Assembly (NCBI GenBank): GCA_900756945.1
Contig: CAAELZ010000034.1
Location: 6,120 to 70,119, forward strand
Direction: 5' to 3'
DNA length: 64,000 bases
DNA from: an uncultured Collinsella sp.
GTDB taxonomy: Bacteria > Actinomycetota > Coriobacteriia > Coriobacteriales > Coriobacteriaceae
The stretch's first letter is position 1; every line of letters starts with the position of its first letter. Positions 40,108 through 47,542 of this stretch are shown here, one piece after another. The notes under the pieces were generated by a model, which did not search any database, was not told where the DNA came from, and saw only the letters and a list, made by a program, of their open reading frames with translations. The translations under genes and the position numbers were made by a program.

Positions 40108-41241
40108 TTAAATACGGTTCATCTGGCCGGCGACCTTGTTGTACCAGTCCTGCCACGTGGGCGGGCAGTACTTCTTGGCGGCTGCCGGGGTAAGCGTGGA
40201 GCCATAGTTGGCGCCCAGGTAGGCAACGTGGGCGGAGACACCCTCGCTCCAGCTGCCAAAGCTACGCCAACCACCGCCGCGGGCACTCCAGCCCCAGGCG
40301 TTATAGGAGCCGGCGCAATAGAGGCCTTTGCTGCTCTCGATGCAGGCGATGGCGGGGGACCAACGGGGATCGACGCCGGTATTCCAGGCGGCGACGGCAA
40401 AGTTATAGCCCTGGCCTGCCATGGGGGAGCCGGCGAGGTAGTTGTCGATGCGGCTCGTCCACTCGTTAATGAACGAGTCGTAATCGGAATTGCCACTGTT
40501 GGAGTTGTTCACCGTGGTGTCGATGGTGGTGTTGGAGTTGGTGGCCTGACTGTTGGAGTTATTGCCACTCACGCCGGTGCCCGCGAGCTTCTCGGCGGCA
40601 GCGGCTTTGTCGGCCTCGAGCTTAGCCAGTTCGGCGGCATTTTCCTGCTCGGCCTTTGCCTGCGCCTCGTTGCGAAGCTGCTGTGCCTGGGCCAGTGCGT
40701 CCTCGGCATTCTTTTGCTCGCCCTCGAGCTGAGACTTGGCCTGATCGAGCTCGGTTTTGTTCTGCTCGAGCTCGGTCTGCATCTTGTTAAGCTCTTCGAT
40801 CTCGTCGACGCTCGAGCTCGTAATCTGGTTGGTGTATTTGCAGGTGGTGATAAAGTCACCCAAGCTCTGCGTGTTCACCAGGAAGCTCACGATGGGGCTG
40901 GTGCCCTTCTGGTACTTATACAGATCGCGCATGGCGGAGCTTGCCTTGGCCTGCTGCTCGGGTAGCTCGGCCTCAATCTTATCGATGTTCGCCTCATTGG
41001 AGTCGATCTGCTTTTGCAGATCCTCGAGCTTGGTACGGGCGTCGTTGTAGGCGCTCGTAGCGTCCTCGATTTTTTTCTGGGCGGCGGAAAGCTGATCCTG
41101 CGTTGCCTGCGAGGCGGCATAGGCCGCGACGGGGGAGAGCATCGGCGTGGCCGTCAGCGCGACGGCGAGCACGGCGCTCGTGATGATACGAGCCGGCTTC
41201 GACGCGATGAGCGCTGCGGTGCGATGGTTCGAATGCTGCAT
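40108..41241 (-). CDS. Secreted coiled-coil peptidoglycan hydrolase-like protein
   Basis: A 377-residue exported protein. The signal peptide (basic start, IITSAVLAVALTATPML, cleavage near AYA-AS at about residue 43) is followed by a PcsB-like coiled coil (about residues 45-225, with SSAMRDLYKYQKGTSPIVSFLVNTQSLGDF typical of that domain). Next come an Asn/Ser/Thr linker and a C-terminal lysozyme-like domain with WSPAIACIESSKGLYC, NAWGWSARGGGWRSFGSW and VAYLGANYGS. It probably acts in cell-wall cleavage at division, regulated through the coiled coil. ATG 41241 follows GAGGGA; an ATG 15 bases upstream contains that box. Confidence 0.82.
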   Translation of the reverse strand: MQHSNHRTAALIASKPARIITSAVLAVALTATPMLSPVAAYAASQATQDQLSAAQKKIEDATSAYNDARTKLEDLQKQIDSNEANIDKIEAELPEQQAKASSAMRDLYKYQKGTSPIVSFLVNTQSLGDFITTCKYTNQITSSSVDEIEELNKMQTELEQNKTELDQAKSQLEGEQKNAEDALAQAQQLRNEAQAKAEQENAAELAKLEADKAAAAEKLAGTGVSGNNSNSQATNSNTTIDTTVNNSNSGNSDYDSFINEWTSRIDNYLAGSPMAGQGYNFAVAAWNTGVDPRWSPAIACIESSKGLYCAGSYNAWGWSARGGGWRSFGSWSEGVSAHVAYLGANYGSTLTPAAAKKYCPPTWQDWYNKVAGQMNRI

Positions 41242-41634
41242 CCAGTCCCTCTGCAATCAATCGTAGGTTATTGGTCGAGGTGTATTCTACTACTGCTTTC
41301 GACCTCAACTTGAACCTTAAAGGTTCTAAAGGGTCAAGTTGAACTTGAGGCTTTGGCCTTGACCTGCGGGAATGGTGAATTGTTGAGAAACCATAGAGTT
41401 CAACTTTAACGTTACGGCACCCTGTTTGTGAGGGTTTTGGCTGTAAAAGTTGCCCTCACGTGGGGTTTTGCAACTACAAGGTCCCATCGCGGTGAGCTTG
41501 GCCTTCATGCTGGATAATTACGCCGATTGCCATAGATACGGTGGAGCTTTGGGTGCCGGCGGCTCGGCACGCTAGAATAAATCAGTTGCACAAAGACCGC
41601 CCGTCGTGTGGGCAGTTCATGATAGGAAGTTTCC
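41242..41634. other. 393-base divergent intergenic region
   Basis: It holds the promoters of the wall-hydrolase gene (minus) and the ATP-grasp gene (plus). A notable structure is a double palindrome: AACCTT-A-AAGGTT at 41313-41325 inside CTCAACTTGA ... TCAAGTTGA (41304-41342). A 60-codon minus-strand frame at 41326-41508 lacks a ribosome binding site and is not accepted as a gene. No other feature is seen. Confidence 0.5.
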
Positions 41635-42891
41635 ATGGCATTGCAGTTTACAGAGCGCGAGTTTATTCCCGTGCTGCTCGGCGGCGACATCAACGCGTAT
41701 TCGGTGGCGCGCGCCTTCTACGAGGAGTATCAGGTCAAGAGCCTGGTCTTTGGCAAGTATCAGACGGGCCCTGCGTATCGCAGCCAGATTATCGGCTACA
41801 CGCCTAACGTGGATATCGACACCATGCCCGTGATGCTTAAGACCGTCAACGGTATCGCTCGGGCGCATGCCGACAAGACGATTGTCCTGATGGGCTGCGG
41901 CGATAACTATGTTGCCCTGGTGGCCCAGGCCAAGGATGCCAACGAGCTGGCGGATAACATCGTTGCGCCTTACGCGCCCTATAGCATGCTTGAGCAGTGC
42001 CAGAAGAAGGAGATCTTCTACGAGCTGTGCGAGAAGCACGGTGTGCCCTATCCGCATACGTTTACCTTTACCATGGCGATGCTCAACGCTCAGGGTGAGG
42101 CTCCCGCCGAGGTGCTCGACCAGATTGACTTCCCCTACCCGATGATCCTGAAGCCTTCCGACGGCATCATGTGGTGGCAGCATGAGTTCGAGGGTCAGAA
42201 GAAGGCTTATGAGATTGCCGACCGCGCCGAGTTGGAGCAGGTTATCCGCGATTCCTATGCCAGTGGCTACACCGATGACCTGATTTTGCAGGATCGCGTG
42301 CCCGGCAACGACGAGTACATGCGCGTGCTCACCAGCTATTCTGATCGCAACGGCAAGGTTCGCATGATGTGCCTGGGTCACGTGCTGCTCGAGGAGCATC
42401 AGCCCCATGGCGTCGGTAATCACGCCTGCATCATCACCGAGCCCAATGATGAGCTTATGAGTGGCGTGCGCAAGCTGCTCGAGGACCTTCACTTTGTGGG
42501 CTATTCCAACTTTGACGTCAAGTATGACGAGCGCGATGGCTCGTTTAAGTTCTTTGACTTTAACACCCGTCAGGGCCGCAGTAACTACTACGTAACCAAC
42601 AGCGGCTTTAACGTTGCCAAGTACGTGGTGGATGAGTACGTCTATAACCGCCCGTTTGAGCCGGAGTTTGTGACGGCGAAGGACGAGGCGCTGTGGATGG
42701 TCGTTCCCATGGGCGTCGTCGACAAGTACGTCAAGGCTCCCGAGCTGCGCGCGAAGGTGCATCGTCTTGCCAAGGAGGGCAAGGGCGCCGATCCCTCGTT
42801 TATGAAGGGAGACTTTGTCTTTAACCGCTGGCTGCGCATGTGGCACACCAAGCTGCGCCACTTTAAGCTGTTCAAGACGTATTACAAATAG
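41635..42891 (+). CDS. ATP-grasp ligase, probable D-aspartate ligase
   Basis: A 418-residue ATP-grasp enzyme. The N-terminal Rossmann-like part (IPVLLGGDINAYSVARAF) is followed by the ATP-grasp domain (YPMILKPSDGIMWW, LILQDRVPGNDEYMRVLTSY, ARQ-like FDFNTRQGRSNYYVTNSGFNVA). The pattern fits the D-aspartate ligase (Aslfm) group, which attaches D-Asp to the side chain of the stem-peptide diamino acid. An aspartate/glutamate racemase gene follows directly, which supports this use. Another carboxylate-amine ligation cannot be excluded. GATAGGAAG precedes the ATG. Confidence 0.8.
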   Translation: MALQFTEREFIPVLLGGDINAYSVARAFYEEYQVKSLVFGKYQTGPAYRSQIIGYTPNVDIDTMPVMLKTVNGIARAHADKTIVLMGCGDNYVALVAQAKDANELADNIVAPYAPYSMLEQCQKKEIFYELCEKHGVPYPHTFTFTMAMLNAQGEAPAEVLDQIDFPYPMILKPSDGIMWWQHEFEGQKKAYEIADRAELEQVIRDSYASGYTDDLILQDRVPGNDEYMRVLTSYSDRNGKVRMMCLGHVLLEEHQPHGVGNHACIITEPNDELMSGVRKLLEDLHFVGYSNFDVKYDERDGSFKFFDFNTRQGRSNYYVTNSGFNVAKYVVDEYVYNRPFEPEFVTAKDEALWMVVPMGVVDKYVKAPELRAKVHRLAKEGKGADPSFMKGDFVFNRWLRMWHTKLRHFKLFKTYYK

Positions 42892-42975
42892 ATGAGCGTG
42901 GCGCCCGTCCGGTATGTATCGGGCGGGCGCGGGTATGATACGCGCAATTGCGTGGGCGTCACCAAGGAGGCGGCG

Positions 42976-43722
42976 ATGGAAAAGCTGGGAGTTATCGGCG
43001 GCATGGGCGCCGAGGCCACGTCGTATTACTACGACCAGGTGGTACGTCATACGGCGGCTACGTGCGACCAGGAGCATATCGACATGGTGGTGCTTTCCAA
43101 GTCGACCATGCCCGACCGCACGCTGGCCATCAAGACCGGTGACCATGCCGAGCTGCTGGCGACTATGAAGGAGTGCGCCCAAGCGCTCGAGTCGCTGGGC
43201 TGCGCGCACATAGCTATTCCCTGCAACACGTCACACTACTTCTACGACCAGATCCAGTCGTTTACCACAGTGCCGATTATCCACATGCCGCGCGAGTCGG
43301 TTCGCTATGCCCTGGCGGGTGCGGTGATGGGGGAGTGCGAGTTCGACCCCAACCTGAGTATGCCGGCCGAGCCGGTGCGCAAGATCGGCATTATGGGCAC
43401 CGACGGTACCGTGGGCGCCGGCGTCTATGGGCGCGAATGCGAGACCGCGGGCGTTGAGGTCGTCTATCCCAGTGAGAAGCGTCAGGCCGACGTGATGTCG
43501 CTCATCTACGATGATGTGAAGGCCGGGCGCGAGCCCGATATGGATAAGTTCGACCGCGTGATGTGGGAGTTCGCCCGTAGCGGCTGCGACCGCGTCATCC
43601 TGGCCTGCACGGAGCTTTCGGTGTTGCAGAAGTATCGTGAGATGCCCGAGATCACCCTTGATGCGATGGATGTCCTGGTACGCGAGTCCATCATCCGCAG
43701 CGGCGCCCTCTACCGCCTATAA
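42976..43722 (+). CDS. Aspartate/glutamate racemase family protein
   Basis: A 248-residue cofactor-independent racemase. KLGVIGGMGAEATSYYYDQ at the start is typical of aspartate racemases, and the two catalytic cysteines are visible in IAIPCNTSHYF and VILACTELSVL. MPRESVRYAL and GIMGTDGTVGAGVY are further family blocks. It would supply D-Asp to the preceding ligase. The start is set at 42976, where AAGGAGG lies five bases upstream; the 28 codons before it are not conserved-looking. The gene is 84 bases after the ligase. Confidence 0.87.
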   Translation: MEKLGVIGGMGAEATSYYYDQVVRHTAATCDQEHIDMVVLSKSTMPDRTLAIKTGDHAELLATMKECAQALESLGCAHIAIPCNTSHYFYDQIQSFTTVPIIHMPRESVRYALAGAVMGECEFDPNLSMPAEPVRKIGIMGTDGTVGAGVYGRECETAGVEVVYPSEKRQADVMSLIYDDVKAGREPDMDKFDRVMWEFARSGCDRVILACTELSVLQKYREMPEITLDAMDVLVRESIIRSGALYRL

Positions 43723-43729
43723 CCCTCGA

Positions 43730-43762
43730 CCTGCCAAAAAGGGACAGGTTTATTTTGGCAGG
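43730..43762. repeat. REP-like hairpin with GGGACAGG core
   Basis: CCTGCCAAAA (43730-43739) pairs perfectly with TTTTGGCAGG (43753-43762) around AGGGACAGGTTTA. The layout (terminal inverted repeat, C/G-rich core like CCTGACCCC) resembles the elements at 26765 and 27991. Confidence 0.6.
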
Positions 43763-43781
43763 TTTTATCTGGGAAAACAGT

Positions 43782-43822
43782 AAAGGCCTCGGCTCGTTTG
43801 GTGCGAGCCGAGGCCTTTTGCA
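43782..43822. terminator. Bidirectional terminator between racemase and ecfT
   Basis: A perfect 15-bp stem (43782-43796 with 43804-43818) has T residues on both sides in the appropriate strands. Confidence 0.85.
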
Positions 43823-43846
43823 TTTGCCGGTTGCTGCCAGCGATTG

Positions 43847-44593
43847 CTAGAACAGGAAGCCGATGGAGATAAGGGCGATGCTGATGATGAGTACGGCGAT
43901 ATCCAGGCTTTTGATGGGGTAGCGCTTATACGAACTCGCACGCGTGCGCAGGTAGAAGCCGCGCTGCTCGGCAGCAAGTGCGGTGGCATCGGTCTTGCCC
44001 ACACTCGAAATAAGCAGTGGCACGCACAGCGGCAGCATGAGTTTGAGTTTCTTGACGGGATTCTTAGTGTCGTATTCGACGCCGCGTGCAGTCTGCGCCT
44101 CCATGATGGCGTTCATTTCCTGGCCAAATACCGGCACAAAGCGCAGCGCCGTGGTAAAGGTGAAGGCATAGCGATATGGCACGTGCAGCACCTCGACGCA
44201 GGCGTTGGCGAGGTCGTTGAGCTTGGTCACCATAAGCATGAGGATGAGTGGCAGCGCCACGCCCAACAGGCGTAGGCAGGCCTTCGATCCGGTAATGAGG
44301 CCCGTGTCGGTGATAAAGCCCCACACCACGTTGCCGTCGCGCATAAAGGCCAGCTGAAGCACCAGCATGATAAGCGCGAGCGGAATCAGCAGCTTGAGTA
44401 GTGAGAGCAGACGGTCGACGACGCCGGCGTAGGCGCCCAGTGCAAGGGTGAGCGCCAAAAAGCCCAACAGCGCCACGTAGGTATCGGACAGGAAGATGCC
44501 GATGATGATGGCGGCGGCAAGGCCCAGTTTGACGACCGGGTTCAAGCGGTGCAGCAGTGTGTCGCCCGGCATATAGTCGATGACGTTAACCAC
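43847..44593 (-). CDS. ecfT: ECF transporter transmembrane component EcfT
   Basis: A 248-residue membrane protein with about five to six helices, starting YMPGDTLLHRLNPVVKL. It carries the two cytosolic coupling motifs of EcfT as variants, AQTARGVEY and AAEQRGFYL, the second and C-terminal one directly before a basic segment. It couples the EcfA ATPases to the substrate-binding S-component. It overlaps the end of the EcfA gene by eight bases. It contains a single Trp residue. Confidence 0.9.
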   Translation of the reverse strand: MVNVIDYMPGDTLLHRLNPVVKLGLAAAIIIGIFLSDTYVALLGFLALTLALGAYAGVVDRLLSLLKLLIPLALIMLVLQLAFMRDGNVVWGFITDTGLITGSKACLRLLGVALPLILMLMVTKLNDLANACVEVLHVPYRYAFTFTTALRFVPVFGQEMNAIMEAQTARGVEYDTKNPVKKLKLMLPLCVPLLISSVGKTDATALAAEQRGFYLRTRASSYKRYPIKSLDIAVLIISIALISIGFLF

Positions 44594-46337
44594 GGTGGAC
44601 CATCTCCTCGGTAATGCGAACGATATCGGTGACCTCGCTCACCTGTGCAAAGGCGGGAGAGACGGAGGATGCCAGACGACGAGAAAGCTCTATGACCTGA
44701 GGTGGCTCAACGTAGGCTTGCTGCATGAGCTCGCAGTTCGAGAACAGCTCGTGCATGCGGCCGCGCTCGAGGATGCGGCCGTCGGCCATCACCACGATGT
44801 GCTCGGCAAAGTCGGATACGACTTCCATGTCGTGGCAGACCATGATGACGGCGCAGCCGCGCTCGGCCATGGTGCGCACCGTCTCCATCACGGTCATGCA
44901 CTCACGGTAGTCAAGGCCGCTCGTGGGCTCGTCGAGCACCACGATTTTGGGCTCTACGACCACGACGGAGGCGAGTGCCACCATCTGGCGCTGACCGCGC
45001 GAGAGCGAGAAGGGCGCCTCGTCGGCCGGCAAGCCAAAGCGGTCGATGACGAGCTGGGCGCGACGCAGCGCCTCGGCACGGTCGATGCCGGCAAGCTCCA
45101 GGCCAAAGGCGACCTCGTCGAGCACAGTGTCCTTGCAGATCTGGCGGTCGGGGTTTTGGAAGAGGGTTGCGACTTCGCGGGCGATGCGGCTTGTGGGAAC
45201 GGCTGCGGTATCCAGTCCCGTGACACGCACGCTGCCCGAGGCGGGCTTAAGCAGGCCTGTGAGCAGCTTGGTGAGCGTGGTCTTGCCGGCGCCGTTTTGG
45301 CCGACGATGCCCATGAGCTCGCCGGGATAGAGGGTCAGGTTGAGGTCGTGGACGGCGGCGCCGCCATTGGGATAGGCAAACTCAACGTGATCGAAGGTGA
45401 GCACGGGCTCGGCGTCCTTGGCGTGCGGGCGCAACGACGGTGCGTGCGGTGAGCCGGCGGGTGCCTGAATGTCACTGCTTGCGTGTGCGGGGTCGACGAT
45501 GTCCGTAATCAGGCGCTCGGCCTCATCAACATCCAAACAGGGAGTGCCGCCGGCAAGGCCATCGGCCTCGAGGCTGTTGAAAATGCGCGTGACACGCGGG
45601 CAATCGACGCCGATGGCGCGGAGCTCATCGGCGTGCACGAAGACCTCGTGCGGCTCGCCCTGTAGCGCGATTTCGCCATGATTGAGCACGAGCACGCGGT
45701 TGCAATACTCCGAAAGCAGGGCGACTTTTTGCTCAACGACGACGATGGTGATGCCGAGCGCACGGTTGGCCTCACGCAGGGTCTCGAAGACCAGCGTGGA
45801 GCTGGCGGGGTCGAGCGCCGCGGTGGGCTCGTCGAGCACGAGCACGCGCGGACGCATGGCGAGGATGGCGGCGATGGCAACCTTTTGCTTTTGGCCTCCC
45901 GAAAGCGTGGCGATCTCGCGGTCGCGCAGGTCGCTGATGCCGACGGTCTCGAGCGTCTCGCTCACACGTCGCTCGATCTGGTCGTGGGGAACGCCAAAGT
46001 TCTCCAGGCCAAAAAGCATCTCGTCCTCGACGACCGAGGCGACCATTTGCGTGTCGATGTCTTGCAGCACGCTGCCGACAATCTGCGATATGTCGGTGAG
46101 CGAGACCTCGCAGGTGTCGTGGCCGTCAACTAACACGGAGCCATAAAAGGCGCCGGTGTAGTGGTGAGGCACGGCGCCCGACAGACAGGCGGCAAGTGTG
46201 GACTTGCCGGCGCCCGAAGGACCGATAATGCCGATGAAATCTCCCTTGTTCACGCTGAGCGAGATGTGACTGAGCGCCTGCTCGGTCTGCGTGCCATAGG
46301 AGAACGAGACATCGTCGACGTTGATGATCGTTTCCAT
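44586..46337 (-). CDS. ecfA: ECF transporter ATPase, two fused EcfA domains
   Basis: A 583-residue protein with two ABC ATPase domains in one chain. Domain 1 (about residues 5-235) has GPSGAGKST, LSGGQKQKVAIA and DEPTAALD; domain 2 (about residues 315-550) has GQNGAGKTT, a variant signature LSRGQRQMVALA and DEPTSGLD. The fused form replaces the usual EcfA1/EcfA2 heterodimer. It energises uptake by the EcfT/S-component complex. The protein has no Trp residue at all, unusual at this length, which fits the upstream Trp attenuator. The 232-base gap to the S-component gene holds two repeat elements. Confidence 0.9.
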   Translation of the reverse strand: METIINVDDVSFSYGTQTEQALSHISLSVNKGDFIGIIGPSGAGKSTLAACLSGAVPHHYTGAFYGSVLVDGHDTCEVSLTDISQIVGSVLQDIDTQMVASVVEDEMLFGLENFGVPHDQIERRVSETLETVGISDLRDREIATLSGGQKQKVAIAAILAMRPRVLVLDEPTAALDPASSTLVFETLREANRALGITIVVVEQKVALLSEYCNRVLVLNHGEIALQGEPHEVFVHADELRAIGVDCPRVTRIFNSLEADGLAGGTPCLDVDEAERLITDIVDPAHASSDIQAPAGSPHAPSLRPHAKDAEPVLTFDHVEFAYPNGGAAVHDLNLTLYPGELMGIVGQNGAGKTTLTKLLTGLLKPASGSVRVTGLDTAAVPTSRIAREVATLFQNPDRQICKDTVLDEVAFGLELAGIDRAEALRRAQLVIDRFGLPADEAPFSLSRGQRQMVALASVVVVEPKIVVLDEPTSGLDYRECMTVMETVRTMAERGCAVIMVCHDMEVVSDFAEHIVVMADGRILERGRMHELFSNCELMQQAYVEPPQVIELSRRLASSVSPAFAQVSEVTDIVRITEEMVHRG

Positions 46338-46357
46338 GGATACCTTTCATAGTCATT

Positions 46358-46425
46358 GGGGACGTTCTTACATGACTAGTCGTTTAAGAACGTCCCCAAA
46401 AGCTAAAGAACGTCCCCAAAAGCTA
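46358..46425. repeat. Hairpin plus direct repeat with ACGTCCCC motif
   Basis: GGGGACGTTCTTA (46358-46370) pairs perfectly with 46385-46397. A second copy of the right arm plus AAAAGCTA follows with a 20-base period (46405-46425). It sits between the S-component and ecfA genes and could end or weaken the transcript there. Confidence 0.65.
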
Positions 46426-46463
46426 GTCGTTTGGGACAGTCTTTGTTGGTGGAGTGCGGAGAC

Positions 46464-46562
46464 GGCTTTACGAGGTGCCCCAGGTTGGCGCGAAAGAGGA
46501 GCGAAGCGTACTTGGGTACGCGAGCGACGAATGAACGCCAAGATGGGGTGGCTCGTAAAGCC
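46464..46562 (+). repeat. Long hairpin element B (class I)
   Basis: Outer stem GGCTTTACGAG (46464-46474) with 46552-46562, then CCCCA/TGGGG and TTGGCG/CGCCAA helices. Next comes the conserved internal loop (CGAAAGAGGAGCGAA opposite GAGCGACGAATGAA) and an apical GCGTAC stem with a TTGG loop. It lies eight bases past the S-component stop codon. It lacks the GTTACGCG accessory hairpin of elements A and C. Confidence 0.8.
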
Positions 46563-46569
46563 GAGCAGG

Positions 46570-47142
46570 TTAGTTGAGCTTCAGGGCCTTCTGGATGGGC
46601 AGGTAGAGGGCACCGACCAGAATGGCGTTAAAGACGGCGGTCATGGCGACGACGGGCAGCATAGCGGCGGCGAGCTCGCCCACCACGCCGAGCATGGCCA
46701 TCTTGATGACCATAAAGATGACGCCCGAGACAAAGGTGGTCACGAACGTTGCGATGATGGCGACGGCAGGCTTAACCTGGCCGCCCTTGGCGGCGGCGTT
46801 GACGATGACGGCCATAAGCATGGCGGCGATGCCCTCGGCGGCAAAATCGACAAACGGCGAGGTGGTGGTGATCTGGATCACGGCGGCCGAGATGAGGCCG
46901 ATGACGAGCGCCTGACCAATGTTGGGGCGAATGACCAGAATGGTGAGGCAGAAGGCCGAGATGATGAACTCGGGGCTAATCATGCCGCCCGAGATGCCCG
47001 AGATGGCCTTGCCGACGGTGAAGTTGAGGATGAAGCCGGCGGCAAGCAGGATGGCGAGCAGGACAAGGGCACGGATATCGAGCTTACCGCGGTCGGCGGT
47101 CTGGACGGTACGGGGCTGGGCGGCGGTGGTGTTCTGAGACAT
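46570..47142 (-). CDS. ECF transporter S-component, probably for tryptophan
   Basis: A 190-residue membrane protein with about six helices (LDIRALVLLAILLAAGFILNF, EFIISAFCLTILVI, QALVIGLISAAVIQI, GIAAMLMAVIVNAAAKGG and two more), typical of ECF substrate-binding subunits. The family does not reveal the substrate, but the leader encodes three consecutive Trp codons and an attenuator, so tryptophan or a close derivative is the best inference. The protein itself has no Trp. A ribosome binding site AAAGGA is present before the start at 47142. Confidence 0.82.
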   Translation of the reverse strand: MSQNTTAAQPRTVQTADRGKLDIRALVLLAILLAAGFILNFTVGKAISGISGGMISPEFIISAFCLTILVIRPNIGQALVIGLISAAVIQITTTSPFVDFAAEGIAAMLMAVIVNAAAKGGQVKPAVAIIATFVTTFVSGVIFMVIKMAMLGVVGELAAAMLPVVAMTAVFNAILVGALYLPIQKALKLN

Positions 47143-47219
47143 GGTGAAAGTCCTTTCAAAAAGGGGAGTGCAAGAAAAAACGGAGGCGCGTGATGCGAAT
47201 GCGATCGGGCTCGAGATGG

Positions 47220-47250
47220 AAAAAGGCCCCCGGTCGAAACCGGAGGCCTT
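47220..47250 (-). terminator. Attenuator terminator of the tryptophan-type leader
   Basis: A 12-bp stem (47239-47250 with 47223-47234, two G-U pairs on the RNA) with a TTCG loop and five T residues, 37 bases after the leader peptide stop. CGGTCGA in the leader coding region (47293-47299) is exactly complementary to the loop and 3' arm (47231-47237), giving a competing antiterminator. Confidence 0.8.
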
Positions 47251-47286
47251 CCAATCACCTAGAGCGCAAAAACAGGCGTGAGGGAC

Positions 47287-47355
47287 TCACTGTCGACCGA
47301 TCGTATTCGCATCACGCCACCACCAGTTGTTGAGAGACGTCATCGTGTTCTTCAT
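47287..47355 (-). CDS. 22-residue leader peptide with three consecutive Trp codons
   Basis: The peptide starts MKNTMTSLNNWWWRD and ends GRQ. An AAAGGAG box lies eight bases before its ATG. Three UGG codons in a row (47317-47325) are a classic ribosome-stalling signal: with charged tRNA-Trp the ribosome moves on, covers CGGTCGA and lets the terminator form; when Trp is short it stalls and the antiterminator can form. It controls the ECF S-component gene that starts 145 bases downstream. Confidence 0.85.
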   Translation of the reverse strand: MKNTMTSLNNWWWRDANTIGRQ

Positions 47356-47413
47356 GTTGGTGGCTCCTTTCGTGATGCCGTGGCGCGGTCGCACCTAGTT
47401 GCTGTTGCGCTGC

Positions 47414-47463
47414 ACTATAGCACAGCGATATATGTGCAGGGAAATCTTTTTTGAAAAGATTTC
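47414..47463 (-). promoter_or_regulatory. Probable leader promoter and palindrome
   Basis: TATAGT on the minus strand (47414-47419) is a plausible -10 box about 60 bases before the leader peptide; the -35 box is weak. Just upstream, GAAATCTTTT and AAAAGATTTC (47441-47463) form a near-perfect palindrome that could bind a regulator. Confidence 0.4.
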
Positions 47464-47483
47464 GGCGGTGTTTCCCGCCGGTC

Positions 47484-47532
47484 AAAAGAGCGGGCTAAGC
47501 GGGCGAGGCTGACATTGCCGCCTTGCCCGCTC
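47484..47532 (-). terminator. Terminator of the C69 peptidase gene
   Basis: GAGCGGGC pairs with GCCCGCTC (47525-47532 and 47488-47495) around a structured interior, followed on the minus strand by TTTT. Confidence 0.75.
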
Positions 47533-47542
47533 AGCTAGGACG

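Noticed and set aside
41326..41508. A 60-codon minus-strand frame in the divergent gap before the ATP-grasp gene
   Set aside because: No ribosome binding site at its ATG, no domain, and its end overlaps a palindrome; left as intergenic sequence.
41617..43209. A 530-codon minus-strand frame opposite the ATP-grasp ligase and racemase genes
   Set aside because: It runs antisense to two well-supported genes and has no recognisable domain; it is a high-G+C shadow frame.
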